Assembly (NCBI GenBank): GCA_009843865.1
Contig: VYCQ01000018.1
Span: forward strand, 1 to 36,717
Source: Acidimicrobiia bacterium
GTDB taxonomy: Bacteria > Actinomycetota > Acidimicrobiia > Acidimicrobiales > Bin134
Length of the DNA: 36,717 nucleotides
Reading direction: 5' to 3'
Shown: one piece after another, positions 8,913 to 16,299 of the stretch
Layout: the number at the start of each line of letters is the position of its first letter
Position numbering within the stretch: position 1 is the stretch's first letter
Translations under genes and position numbers: made by a program
The notes under the pieces: model-generated
What the model saw: only the letters and a program-made list of their open reading frames with translations
What the model was told of the DNA's origin: nothing
The model's database searches: none

Positions 8913-11623
8913 TGGCTATCGAGATTCAATTCGATCCAAACCAGCAGTACCAGCGGGATGCAATCGATGCCGTGGTCGAACTCTTCGCAGGTCAAGAAGG
9001 GCTTGAGCAGGGACTTGGCATGCCGAGTCTTGCCGATGACGGAGCGCTATTTGAGGAAGTGGTATTCGGAAACTCACTGGAGCTCAGCTCGGAAACTCTC
9101 CGCAGGAATTTAAGGCGCGTGCAGGAGCGACCGGTTCTCCTAGAAGACGGGACGGAGGTACCCGCCATCGGTGAATCCTCGCGACTTGAGCTAGCCAATG
9201 GCGAGATGCCCGACCACTTCAACGTAGAGATGGAAACGGGCACCGGTAAGACCTACGTCTACCTGCGTACAATCGCTGAACTGCACCGCAAGTATGAATT
9301 CCGGAAATTTGTGATTGTGGTGCCTAGCGTCGCTATTCGAGAGGGGGTCCTCAACAGCCTCAAGCTATTGAAGGGCCATATCAGGGACCTGTACGACGGG
9401 TTGCAGTACGACTACGACGTATACGAGGGCGGCGCTCTGAGCCGGGTACGCCAGTTTGCGACGGCTCCTCACCTGCAAATTTTGGTAATCAACATCGCGG
9501 CGATGACCGGCGACTCAAACACGCGTCTCATCCACCGTCCGACAGATACCCTCAATGGTTACGCCCCAATCGAATTCTTGCGAGCGTGCCGACCGATTGT
9601 GGTAATGGATGAGCCTCAGAGCCTCGACGGCCCTACGCAGGTGCCAGCGATCGACGCCCTCAAGCCACTCTTCCAGGTGGGCTACTCGGCGACCCCGCCG
9701 GAGGGGGCGCACCTAGTCCATCGACTCACGCCGGTCGACGCGTACAACCAACGTCTCGTCAAACGCATTGGAGTGTTCTCACTCACCAAAGACGAGGATC
9801 TCAACGAGGCGTTTGTCGATGTCATGAAGATCAACGCGAAGCCGGGGTCGGTCACGGCGACCGCCAAGATCCACAAGGCGACTAGACAGGGAACCAAGGC
9901 TACGCAGGTCACGCTGCGCAAAGACGATGACCTCTTCGAGATGAGCGGCCGACGAGAGGTCTATGCCGGGTGGTCGGTGGAAGATATTCTTGCCGACAAG
10001 GGAGTGGTGGAATTCGCCAACGGCCGACGCATTGAAGCTGAGTCGACGAGTTCAGATTCAGACGATCAGCAACAGCGGCTCATGCTTCGCCAGGCCATCG
10101 TGAGCCACTTTGAGAAGGAGCTACAGCTGCTTCTATTCGAGAAGCGAGGTCAGATTACGTCTCCGCTCAAGCCACTGACCCTGTTCTTCATAGAGAGAGT
10201 CGCCGACTACTACCCCGACGACGCCAAGCTCCGCGACTGGTTTGAGGACGAATACGAGTTGATTCTCAACGACGCAAGGTTTCGGGCTGTCGCTCCCCAC
10301 ATGCCCCCAGTCGAAAAAGTGCACGATGGCTACTTTGCACAAGCCAGGAATGGTGTGCCGAAAGAAGCGAAGGCTCACACCAATGCGGCTGGAGAAGCAT
10401 TCGAGCGCATCATGAAGCGCAAGGAGGAACTCCTCAGCTTCGACGAGCCACTTCGATTTATCTTCAGTCACTCGGCTTTGGCCGAAGGATGGGACAACCC
10501 GAACGTCTTCACGATCTGCAACCTGCAAGATGGCAAGTCCGTGATGAGGAAGCGCCAGCAAGTCGGCCGAGGCCTGCGCCTTCCCGTGATGACAAACGGC
10601 GAGCGGTGCCACGTCGACGAAGTGAACCTTCTCACCGTTGTCGCCAAGGAGTCATTCTCTTCGTTCGCTGGCAAGCTTCAAAGGGAGATTGAGGAGGAGA
10701 CCGGTGTCAACTTCACCGGCCGCATCATAAACGTCCGCGACAAGAAGACCGTCAAGCTCAAGGACAACGTCCTAGAGTCGACTGACTTTGCTGACCTCTG
10801 GGAGCAGATCTCTTGCAGAACGTCCTACCGCGTCACTTTCGATACGGAGGCTGTTGTGACCGCTGCGATTGCCCGGATCAACGGAATGCCTGAGGTCGAG
10901 AAGGCGAAGTTCCGCTTGTCGAAGGACATCGTGACCGTTGATGCTGCTGGCGTCAGCGGGGACGGTGGAATCGATCTGGGAACTGTTGAGTCCGAGGCGA
11001 CAATCAGGGTGCCAGACGTGGTCCGTGAGCTCTGCCGCCGACTGCCACTGACGAGAGCTACAATCGTGCGGATCCTCAGGGGATGTGACCGGCTCAACGA
11101 CGTCAAGTCGAACCCCGCAGTCTTCATGGACCAGGTCACTGACTGCATGAATCGGGCTCTCTACGAGGAGCTCACGGAAGACATCGAGTACACACCCTCT
11201 GGCGAATCATGGCCTGCATCGCTGTTTCGAGATCGCCACCAAGACGAGTCAGTGGCGTCTCACGTCGTTCCCGTGAAGCACAGTGTCTCCGACATGGTCG
11301 TGTGCGACTCAAGGATCGAGGTGGAGTTTGCTCAGTTCCTTGACGAGCGTAAGGACGTGCCGCTCTTCCTCAAACTTCCCGAGTGGTACAAGATTTCAAC
11401 CCCGCTGGGCAACTACAACCCAGACTGGGCATTTGTCCGCGACGATGCCGCCGGACACCGGCTATACCTCGTCCGCGAGACCAAGGGTGGTTCGGATATT
11501 GAGAAGCTCCAGTGGGAAACCGAGGGCTGGAAGATCCGCTTCGGAGAAGCTCACTTCAACGCAATCGTTGTCGATTACGCCTTCGGCCATGACCTTTCCA
11601 CGCTCATTCAGCCATCAAGCTGA
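8912..11623 (+). CDS. res: Type III restriction endonuclease subunit (Res)
   Basis: ATP-dependent restriction subunit, 903 residues. SF2 helicase motifs: Walker A METGTGKT at 107-114, Walker B DEPQ at 233-236, YSATPP, SALAEGWDNPNVF (motif V) and QQVGRGLR from 549 (motif VI). The C-terminal PD-(D/E)XK endonuclease shows NPDW with Asp838 and ETK at 856-858. Full-length, with no frame damage. It works with Mod: the complex recognises unmodified head-to-head sites, hydrolyses ATP and cuts at a distance (family knowledge). Mod and Res are coupled by a TGATG overlap. Gene order and length are typical of type III systems. Confidence 0.93.
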   Translation: MAIEIQFDPNQQYQRDAIDAVVELFAGQEGLEQGLGMPSLADDGALFEEVVFGNSLELSSETLRRNLRRVQERPVLLEDGTEVPAIGESSRLELANGEMPDHFNVEMETGTGKTYVYLRTIAELHRKYEFRKFVIVVPSVAIREGVLNSLKLLKGHIRDLYDGLQYDYDVYEGGALSRVRQFATAPHLQILVINIAAMTGDSNTRLIHRPTDTLNGYAPIEFLRACRPIVVMDEPQSLDGPTQVPAIDALKPLFQVGYSATPPEGAHLVHRLTPVDAYNQRLVKRIGVFSLTKDEDLNEAFVDVMKINAKPGSVTATAKIHKATRQGTKATQVTLRKDDDLFEMSGRREVYAGWSVEDILADKGVVEFANGRRIEAESTSSDSDDQQQRLMLRQAIVSHFEKELQLLLFEKRGQITSPLKPLTLFFIERVADYYPDDAKLRDWFEDEYELILNDARFRAVAPHMPPVEKVHDGYFAQARNGVPKEAKAHTNAAGEAFERIMKRKEELLSFDEPLRFIFSHSALAEGWDNPNVFTICNLQDGKSVMRKRQQVGRGLRLPVMTNGERCHVDEVNLLTVVAKESFSSFAGKLQREIEEETGVNFTGRIINVRDKKTVKLKDNVLESTDFADLWEQISCRTSYRVTFDTEAVVTAAIARINGMPEVEKAKFRLSKDIVTVDAAGVSGDGGIDLGTVESEATIRVPDVVRELCRRLPLTRATIVRILRGCDRLNDVKSNPAVFMDQVTDCMNRALYEELTEDIEYTPSGESWPASLFRDRHQDESVASHVVPVKHSVSDMVVCDSRIEVEFAQFLDERKDVPLFLKLPEWYKISTPLGNYNPDWAFVRDDAAGHRLYLVRETKGGSDIEKLQWETEGWKIRFGEAHFNAIVVDYAFGHDLSTLIQPSS

Positions 11624-12284
11624 CTTGAGCACGCTGATTGGTGTGTGTGTTGACATCTCGGCCTCTCGCAGCTACATGCCAAGTGCTTCAACGAGCGCGT
11701 GCAACTCGGGTTGAAGCCACCTCACCGACAGTTGAACCAGACATTCGGAGGCGTCGATGCTCTAGGGAGAGCATCGTGGTCCTGCGGTAATCAGTTTGCG
11801 ACAGGTGCTCCGATGTCGGCAGCCAGGCCGACCGCTGGGCTGGCTGTAGTGGTAGAAAAGTGCGGGCTGGAGACGCCAGCCGCCCAGAAACCCACCAGGA
11901 CCGACTAGCAGTAGGCAACTGCCGAATCCAACCGAACTAATCGCAAAAGAGAATTGAGCGCCAGCAAGCATCAAATGCCGAGCCGGGATCGAGCCTAGGA
12001 TGCCAACCCATCAGCAACTGGCGAGGGTCCCAGTCAGCAGCCAACAGCGAGCAAGATCGGTCCTGCACTCTTGCCCAAGAGTGGCTGCCATGACACCGCA
12101 GTTCCAATCTGCGAATTACTGTGCTACCAGGAATGGAAACGGTCCGCTGGCTTAGCAAAGCCGGTCTCGTTGCCGAGAGACCTGCCACATGTACCGGCTC
12201 GCCAGCTTCGGGAATAGCTTGGCTATGCGCGCGGGGGTTCAGCTGGAAGCTTCTGAGAGCCGGTCCTCAAGGCCGTGGAAGGTG
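11624..12284. other. Gap with no supported gene; inverted-repeat arm
   Basis: This 661-base stretch after res contains only short frames with no recognisable product. It holds one arm (12035-12054) of a 20-base inverted repeat whose partner is at 12708-12727, and a small hairpin at 11865-11881 (GGCTGG, five-base loop, CCAGCC) without a T-run. The composition is like the island around it. It may be a decayed gene or an old insertion scar. Confidence 0.4.
12035..12054 (+). repeat. 20-bp inverted repeat, left arm
   Basis: The reverse complement of this segment is TTGCTCGCTGTTGGCTGCTG, which occurs exactly at 12708-12727. Flanking bases show weaker similarity for a further 15 or so positions. 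The two arms enclose the 105-residue gene and its regulatory palindromes. Confidence 0.6.
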
Positions 12285-12602
12285 CTATCCTGCTACCTGT
12301 GCCACGGTGCGGACGCTGTAGCCGGCGGCAAGGGCTGTTTGGACGGCCTTGGCCCGCACCCACTTGGCGCGATCCAACCAAGCCTGGGCCTTGCGCACCA
12401 ATTCGGCGCTGTCGTCTAAAGCGGCCATGACAGGGACTGTTGTCACCAACTCGGCCATCTCCTCAGCTTTGCGTCGAACAGCAGCCCGGCAGCGGCGCTC
12501 ATCGAGAACCCTGATCTGCTGCGACAAAGGAAGACCGTCATCATTGAGAAGCGTCTTCAGCTCTTCGTCGGTCAGGTCGGCCAGCTGCAAATCGTTTTTC
12601 AC
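12285..12602 (-). CDS. Small protein with truncated C-terminal helix-turn-helix
   Basis: Predicted 105-residue protein, unrecognised. It is highly charged and helical (LTDEELKTLL, ERRCRAAVRRKAEEMAELV, AELVRKAQAWLDRAKWVRAKAV) and ends in TALAAGYSVRTVAQVAG. That end looks like the first two helices of a resolvase-type helix-turn-helix; the recognition helix expected after VAG is cut off by TAG 12285-12287. The start is uncertain: GTG 12602 is chosen because the upstream ATG 12635 and GTG 12680 lie inside palindromic promoter DNA. A near-consensus LexA box sits just upstream. It could be a decayed regulator or an intact small regulator with a short C-terminus. Confidence 0.5.
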   Translation of the reverse strand: MKNDLQLADLTDEELKTLLNDDGLPLSQQIRVLDERRCRAAVRRKAEEMAELVTTVPVMAALDDSAELVRKAQAWLDRAKWVRAKAVQTALAAGYSVRTVAQVAG

Positions 12603-12628
12603 GGCGCACAGGATAGATGTTCGATATA

Positions 12629-12642
12629 CGAACATATGGTCG
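12629..12642. promoter_or_regulatory. LexA-like SOS box with adjacent palindromes
   Basis: CGAACATATGGTCG matches the Gram-positive/actinobacterial LexA consensus CGAACRNRYGTTYG at 13 of 14 positions. Next to it are two more palindromes: TTCGATATACGAA at 12620-12632 and CGTTTGACAAACG at 12641-12653. They lie upstream of the small minus-strand gene if that gene starts at 12602. On the minus strand TTGTCA (12651-12646) could serve as a -35 box. SOS control is an inference. Confidence 0.45.
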
Positions 12643-12707
12643 TTTGACAAACGTACAGTACAGACGTTCGGGGGCGGCACTTGTAGTGCAAGCGTGTACC
12701 TCTGGCA

Positions 12708-12727
12708 TTGCTCGCTGTTGGCTGCTG
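12708..12727 (-). repeat. 20-bp inverted repeat, right arm
   Basis: TTGCTCGCTGTTGGCTGCTG on the plus strand, an exact inverted match to 12035-12054. The arms are about 650 bases apart and bracket a single small gene. No transposase remains between them. Confidence 0.6.
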
Positions 12728-13271
12728 GCTGTGGACTTCGGTGGATGCTGGTGGGATCGCTGATTCGGTCTCGGATTTTGCCTGAATTGCAGTTCTGACT
12801 GCTTGCCGAATTTGGCGCTGTGCATGGTGTGCTTCGGTCTGGTTGTTGGTCGTTTGGCGGGCTATGGGTTTGTCCTTGTGGTTAGTTTCGCTGGCCGGGG
12901 TTTGTGGCGGCCCCGAGGTGGGGCCAGGGGTTTCGGCTGGGGTCGCAGATTCGCCCTCGAGGGACTCTTGGCTGCCGTGGGGCTTGCGGGTATAGGCGTT
13001 GGCATGCGGGAGTCGGCTGCGGAGGGGTCTGGGGTTGGCATTGCCGTTGTGGGCGCGGGGCTGATGGCTTTTGGACTTTTTCGGGCGGGTGTTGGGCTTG
13101 CGACCGGTTGGATGCGGCTTTTGACCGGTGTTGCGGAGGGTTGCGACCGGTCGCGGCAGGCGCCGTGGTGCATGATGGCGGGCATGAGCAAGGTTCTTGG
13201 CCGTCTGCGGGCAGTGGGTTGCGGCAGTGCTACTGGTGTTGGCGGACCAGGGATGCGGGCCGTGGTTGATA

Positions 13272-13305
13272 TATATTTCTCAGATCGACTCTGGTATATT
13301 TCTCA
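13272..13305 (+). promoter_or_regulatory. Phased direct-repeat operator and leaderless promoter
   Basis: TATATTTCTCA occurs exactly twice, at 13272-13282 and 13295-13305, with starts 23 bases apart, about two helical turns. The second copy runs into the ATG at 13307 and includes TATATT (13295-13300), a good -10 box placed so that transcription would begin at or near the A of the start codon. A 10-bp palindrome (CTCATATGAG) covers the start codon. Family knowledge: AbiEi antitoxins repress their own operon by binding repeats at the promoter. This layout fits autoregulation. Confidence 0.6.
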
Positions 13306-13306
13306 T

Positions 13307-14158
13307 ATGAGCTCTGTCGAGGTTCTGGAAAGTCTGGGACCGGTGTTTTTGACCCGGGAGTTCGAGCGGGCGGCCAGGGTGCGCCCGTCTTCGGCATCGC
13401 GCGCACTGGGGGAGTTGGCGGCCAGGGGCAGGGTGGAGAAGATCCGACGGGGGACGTGGCGCAACTTCTGTGTGGAGTGGCCGTCTGCGGCCGATCAGTT
13501 GGTCGGCGCCAGCCCGGTATCGCATCATTGGACTGCGGAGTGGGAGGCGGAACTGGAGGCGGCCTACGGAAGCTCGTCACGCCGAATCTCGGGCCTGACT
13601 GCGTTGGGAATGGCGGGGGCGGCGTTGATCTGCCGGCCGGAGGTCAGCGTGGCCGGCGCCGCCGCGTTCGACACTGATCCGTTCGGGTTCGCGTCATGGC
13701 GGGAGAGCCCCGAGTCGCTCTTGGTTGGCGCGGTGCAGCTGACGGAGCACACGTGGGTGTCGACGCCTGGGCGGGCGGTGCTGGAATGCGCCCACCACCC
13801 TTACCGCTCGCACCGCTGGGAGGAGTATGTGGGCCGCATGTTGGCCTTCCGCTTCGAAGTGTGCGCGCCTGACGAAGTCGCCGAGGTGGCGGGCGCCCTG
13901 GGCTGGCGCGCCGGTTTGCGGCGCATCTCGTCCTTGGCACAGGGACTGGCCGAGTCCCCGGCAGGGCAAAGCCTGGGGTTCGATGTCGACCCCCGGTGGG
14001 CTGATCTGGGCTCTGCCGCTCGCCGAGGTGACGACTGGATTCACCTCGCGCCCCTGCACCGCACCGGCACCCCGCCCCGCATCGCCCACCAAGATGCGCC
14101 CCGCAAAGTCAACTGGGGGGCTGCACCTGAAGCCCTCGCCGCCGCGGTGTCGACATGA
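13307..14158 (+). CDS. AbiEi-like antitoxin / transcriptional regulator
   Basis: 283-residue protein. The first 60 residues form a winged helix typical of AbiEi-type antitoxins: a helical start (VEVLESLGPVFLTREFERAA), SSASRALGELAARGRVEKI and the wing RRGTWRN. The rest resembles the AbiEi C-terminal region (SWRESPESLLVGAVQLTEHTWVSTPGRAVLEC). The start at 13307 is supported by the adjacent -10 box, although the frame is open far upstream. The stop overlaps the next start as ATGA. Likely role: antitoxin and repressor of a type IV-like toxin-antitoxin operon whose nucleotidyltransferase is the third gene. Assignment rests on the fold pattern and context. Confidence 0.7.
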   Translation: MSSVEVLESLGPVFLTREFERAARVRPSSASRALGELAARGRVEKIRRGTWRNFCVEWPSAADQLVGASPVSHHWTAEWEAELEAAYGSSSRRISGLTALGMAGAALICRPEVSVAGAAAFDTDPFGFASWRESPESLLVGAVQLTEHTWVSTPGRAVLECAHHPYRSHRWEEYVGRMLAFRFEVCAPDEVAEVAGALGWRAGLRRISSLAQGLAESPAGQSLGFDVDPRWADLGSAARRGDDWIHLAPLHRTGTPPRIAHQDAPRKVNWGAAPEALAAAVST

Positions 14159-14781
14159 GCCCTCCGACGAACCGGCACAAGGGAGGCACCGCTGGGGTCT
14201 GCGTGGAGTCCGATGCGGTTCGCCTGACTATTGGGAAGATACGCGGGAGCGCAATGCCGGGAGCGGTTGAGGCTAGGTCTCGATGGGATTATGCGGCGGG
14301 GCTCGGCAAGGGTCGGCGGGTAGTGTTGGGTTTGATGAGTGCTGATGCACCGCTCGCGAAGGAGTTGGCGGGTCCGCTGCGGCCTCGGCCCTATCTGTTG
14401 GCCAAAGAAGTCCCGCAGCTAATGGCCCAGCCGTTGGTGAGGGGCAGACATCTGCCGTTGCGCCAGTTCGTCAAGGACTGGTACGCCCCGTTGGCGAACC
14501 GCGCCGAGATGGTTGTCGACCCCCTTGGGCCGGATGTCGCTTTGGGCGACGCGGTGCGGATAGCAACTGTGGTCCATGCGCTGTGCGATTTGGAGTCGAT
14601 GGCGGTGCCGTCGTGGGTGTACGACTATCGCTTCGAGGACGACGAGATGTTGATTGAACAGGTGCCGTGGCACAGCACTTTGGGGGATTCCGAGCGCAGG
14701 GACGCGCCGTCGGCGTGCCAGTGGCACAGGTGCTGGTTCGGCACCGGGTTCTTCGAGGTGCTCGGTGTCCACGTCGGATGA
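14155..14781 (+). CDS. Hypothetical protein between AbiEi and DUF6036
   Basis: 208-residue protein, not recognised. The first 60 residues are low in coding character and the true start may be later (ATG 14254 or 14335). The C-terminal part is convincing: LPLRQFVKDWYAPLANRAEM, VALGDAVRIATVVHALCDLE, VPSWVYDYRF, and a Cys/His/Trp-rich end (CQWHRCWFGTGFF). It overlaps the AbiEi-like gene by ATGA and overlaps the nucleotidyltransferase gene by 17 bases, so all three are co-translated. Its place suggests an accessory antitoxin or regulator of the nucleotidyltransferase, but nothing in the sequence gives a biochemical role. Confidence 0.6.
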   Translation: MSPPTNRHKGGTAGVCVESDAVRLTIGKIRGSAMPGAVEARSRWDYAAGLGKGRRVVLGLMSADAPLAKELAGPLRPRPYLLAKEVPQLMAQPLVRGRHLPLRQFVKDWYAPLANRAEMVVDPLGPDVALGDAVRIATVVHALCDLESMAVPSWVYDYRFEDDEMLIEQVPWHSTLGDSERRDAPSACQWHRCWFGTGFFEVLGVHVG

Positions 14782-15358
14782 GTTCCTTCCCCACGACGTA
14801 CTGACCGGCGACCGTCTCCGCCGGTTGTTCGGCGAGTTGGACGCAGAGCTCGGCGCAGATGGCCCCCGGATCGAGGTGGTTATCTGCGGAGGTGCCGCTT
14901 TGGCCCTGCGGTGGAACGACCGCGCCACCCACGATGTCGACACCCTCGAGGAGTTCCCCGCCAGACTGAATGCTGCGATCGCCACGGTGGCAGCACGCAA
15001 CGGGCTGAGACCCGACTGGCTCAACCATGCCGCATCGATGTTCCGCCCAGAGGGCCTGCAATCAGAGCCGGTGTATGAGGGCGACAGGATCAGCTTCGCC
15101 GTAGCCACCCAAAAGTACTTGCTCGCCATGAAGGCGTACGCGGCCCGCCCCGGCGACATAGCCGACATCGAAATGCTGATGAACGAGCAGAACATGGACA
15201 GCTCAGATTTGCTACCGCTGGTAATTAAGACCTACGGCCCCGACAGAGTCCAAGACCGCGAGAACGCCATCGCCCTGGTCGTCGAAGCAATCAACGAAAG
15301 ACAAGACAACACACCACATCGCCGAGGCCCGCAACCCGGCATCGACCTTGGACTCTGA
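14765..15358 (+). CDS. DUF6036-type nucleotidyltransferase (AbiEii-like)
   Basis: 197-residue nucleotidyltransferase-fold protein. The core is ICGGAALALRW with Gly42-Gly43, followed by RATHDVDTL with Asp57 and Asp59 as likely metal ligands. That is the GG/GS-then-DxD pattern of minimal nucleotidyltransferases, including AbiEii-type toxins and DUF6036 proteins. The C-terminal half has YLLAMKAYAARPGDIADIEML, also typical. GTG 14765 is chosen because GAGG at 14755-14758 gives a good ribosome binding site and the protein then begins directly before the domain. In AbiE systems the nucleotidyltransferase is the toxin; here that role is inferred from the AbiEi-like gene two positions upstream. Confidence 0.75.
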   Translation: MSTSDEFLPHDVLTGDRLRRLFGELDAELGADGPRIEVVICGGAALALRWNDRATHDVDTLEEFPARLNAAIATVAARNGLRPDWLNHAASMFRPEGLQSEPVYEGDRISFAVATQKYLLAMKAYAARPGDIADIEMLMNEQNMDSSDLLPLVIKTYGPDRVQDRENAIALVVEAINERQDNTPHRRGPQPGIDLGL

Positions 15359-15371
15359 ACCCCCACCGGCA

Positions 15372-15393
15372 GCCTCCACCAAACCCCGGAGGC
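15372..15393 (+). terminator. Possible hairpin terminator
   Basis: GCCTCC (15372-15377) and GGAGGC (15388-15393) can form a six-base-pair stem with a 10-base loop just after the nucleotidyltransferase stop. There is no T-run, so it is at best a weak or Rho-assisted terminator. It lies between convergent genes. Confidence 0.3.
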
Positions 15394-15480
15394 CCCACAG
15401 CCTGCGTACTACCCGGGGAGGTTCAATTGCCACGATGACACGTCTGGTCGATTAGTCCGGAAGTCCAGTCACTCAGTCAC

Positions 15481-16017
15481 CTAGGGAGTCAGGCGTTTCC
15501 TGAGGTATCGGGCCGGCGATTTTCCTTTATCGTCCTTGAAAAAGACCTGGCCGTCCTCCCGAATACTGGCCACCTCGAATTCTCTGGGGAAGTCGCCTGC
15601 GAAGGACTCCCATCTCTCACCCAGTATTTCCTTCAGGCGCCGTTCTGAAGGGTCCTCTACTTTGACGACTATGTCGCCGGGCTTCAGCTCCATTCTCCTC
15701 ACTGTTTCTAGGTTTGAGAGCTGAATTGCCTCTTTGATTCTGACAAACGCGCTCCAAGAAAAGGCGCAGTCCGTCACGTCGATCTCCAACTCATTTGCCA
15801 GCTCCCGCTGGCGGTCCGTGACGGCACGAGGAGGGCAACCAACTGCATTGCCGACCCTTTCCAGGATGGCGGAGGCGACCGTGGCAAATGTGTCGTCGGG
15901 CGACACTTGAATCCCCAATTGGTCGGCGGTCGCTAGTTGTTCCGCGCTGGGCTTGACCCCACTCCACAGAATCTTGGGAGACCCGGCAAACTGTATTTCC
16001 CACAACCGATAGTTCAT
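15481..16017 (-). CDS. Unknown protein with two tandem LGI-type repeats
   Basis: 178-residue protein, not recognised. The ATG at 16017 has a good ribosome binding site (CGGAG, eight bases upstream), whereas the longer open frame to 16263 has none and reads like non-coding DNA. Two tandem repeats are visible: SAEQLATADQLGIQVSPDD with a trailing helix, then TDRQRELANELEIDV with a trailing helix. Each resembles the short T-x-x-Q-x-x-x-A-x-x-LGI units found in bacterial DNA-associated proteins. The C-terminal 60 residues are basic and strand-rich (GDIVVKVED, GQVFFKDDKGKS). It lies downstream of the integrase on the same strand, so it may be element cargo. Function unknown. Confidence 0.65.
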   Translation of the reverse strand: MNYRLWEIQFAGSPKILWSGVKPSAEQLATADQLGIQVSPDDTFATVASAILERVGNAVGCPPRAVTDRQRELANELEIDVTDCAFSWSAFVRIKEAIQLSNLETVRRMELKPGDIVVKVEDPSERRLKEILGERWESFAGDFPREFEVASIREDGQVFFKDDKGKSPARYLRKRLTP

Positions 16018-16159
16018 TGGTAAGACTCCGAACTGCTTGGTCTTTTTTTGGACCGAACAAGGGTGCGTGCAGCAGACCGATCCCAACACTCCAACGGCAC
16101 TACTGCAAGTCGTGGTCGAGGGCCTTGAACCCGAAGCGGCCACCTCTACCTGCCTCGTC

Positions 16160-16204
16160 CTAGCGTCCGAATAGAGCACGAATCCACTGCCAGAGCCTGC
16201 GCAT
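16160..16204 (-). CDS. Possible 14-residue amphipathic peptide
   Basis: A short frame with ATG encodes MRRLWQWIRALFGR, then TAG. The peptide alternates arginines with Trp, Leu, Ile and Phe and would form a cationic amphipathic helix. A weak GGAA lies a few bases before the ATG. It sits in the 282-base gap between the integrase and the 178-residue gene. It could be a genuine micropeptide, the remains of a longer gene, or chance. I cannot distinguish these. Confidence 0.25.
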   Translation of the reverse strand: MRRLWQWIRALFGR

Positions 16205-16299
16205 GAGATTTCCGTGCTTGCGGTTGAGGGCGACATAGTATTTGCGACGGCACTCCTCTTCACGGTGTCTCCCGTCGGCGATTTGTTCAGCAGCCCATC

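Larger units (their letters stand above)
12603..13306. other. Intergenic region with doubtful hydrophobic frame
   Basis: Between the small minus-strand gene and the AbiEi-like gene. It contains the LexA-like box, the right arm of the inverted repeat, and a plus-strand frame from about 12803 that is fused in frame, without a stop, to the AbiEi-like gene. That frame encodes glycine-rich hydrophobic stretches (for example LEGLLAAVGLAGIGVGM) that could be membrane helices, but there is no good start or ribosome binding site and the reverse strand is also open. I do not call it a gene. Confidence 0.35.

Noticed and set aside
11865..11881. Terminator for res
   Set aside because: The hairpin is 240 bases after the gene and has no T-run, so it is only a chance stem.
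12090..12140. tRNA-like T-arm (CGCAG-TTCCAAT-CTGCG)
   Set aside because: The loop lacks the conserved purine at position 57 and no matching acceptor, D-arm or anticodon arm can be built around it.
12803..13306. N-terminal extension of the AbiEi-like gene as a membrane anchor
   Set aside because: The open frame is continuous, but there is no start signal upstream, the reverse strand is equally open, and a promoter plus operator directly precede ATG 13307.
16018..16263. Upstream part of the 260-codon frame over the 178-residue gene
   Set aside because: It is Ser/Thr/Cys-rich without coding character and bypasses the well-placed ribosome binding site before ATG 16017.
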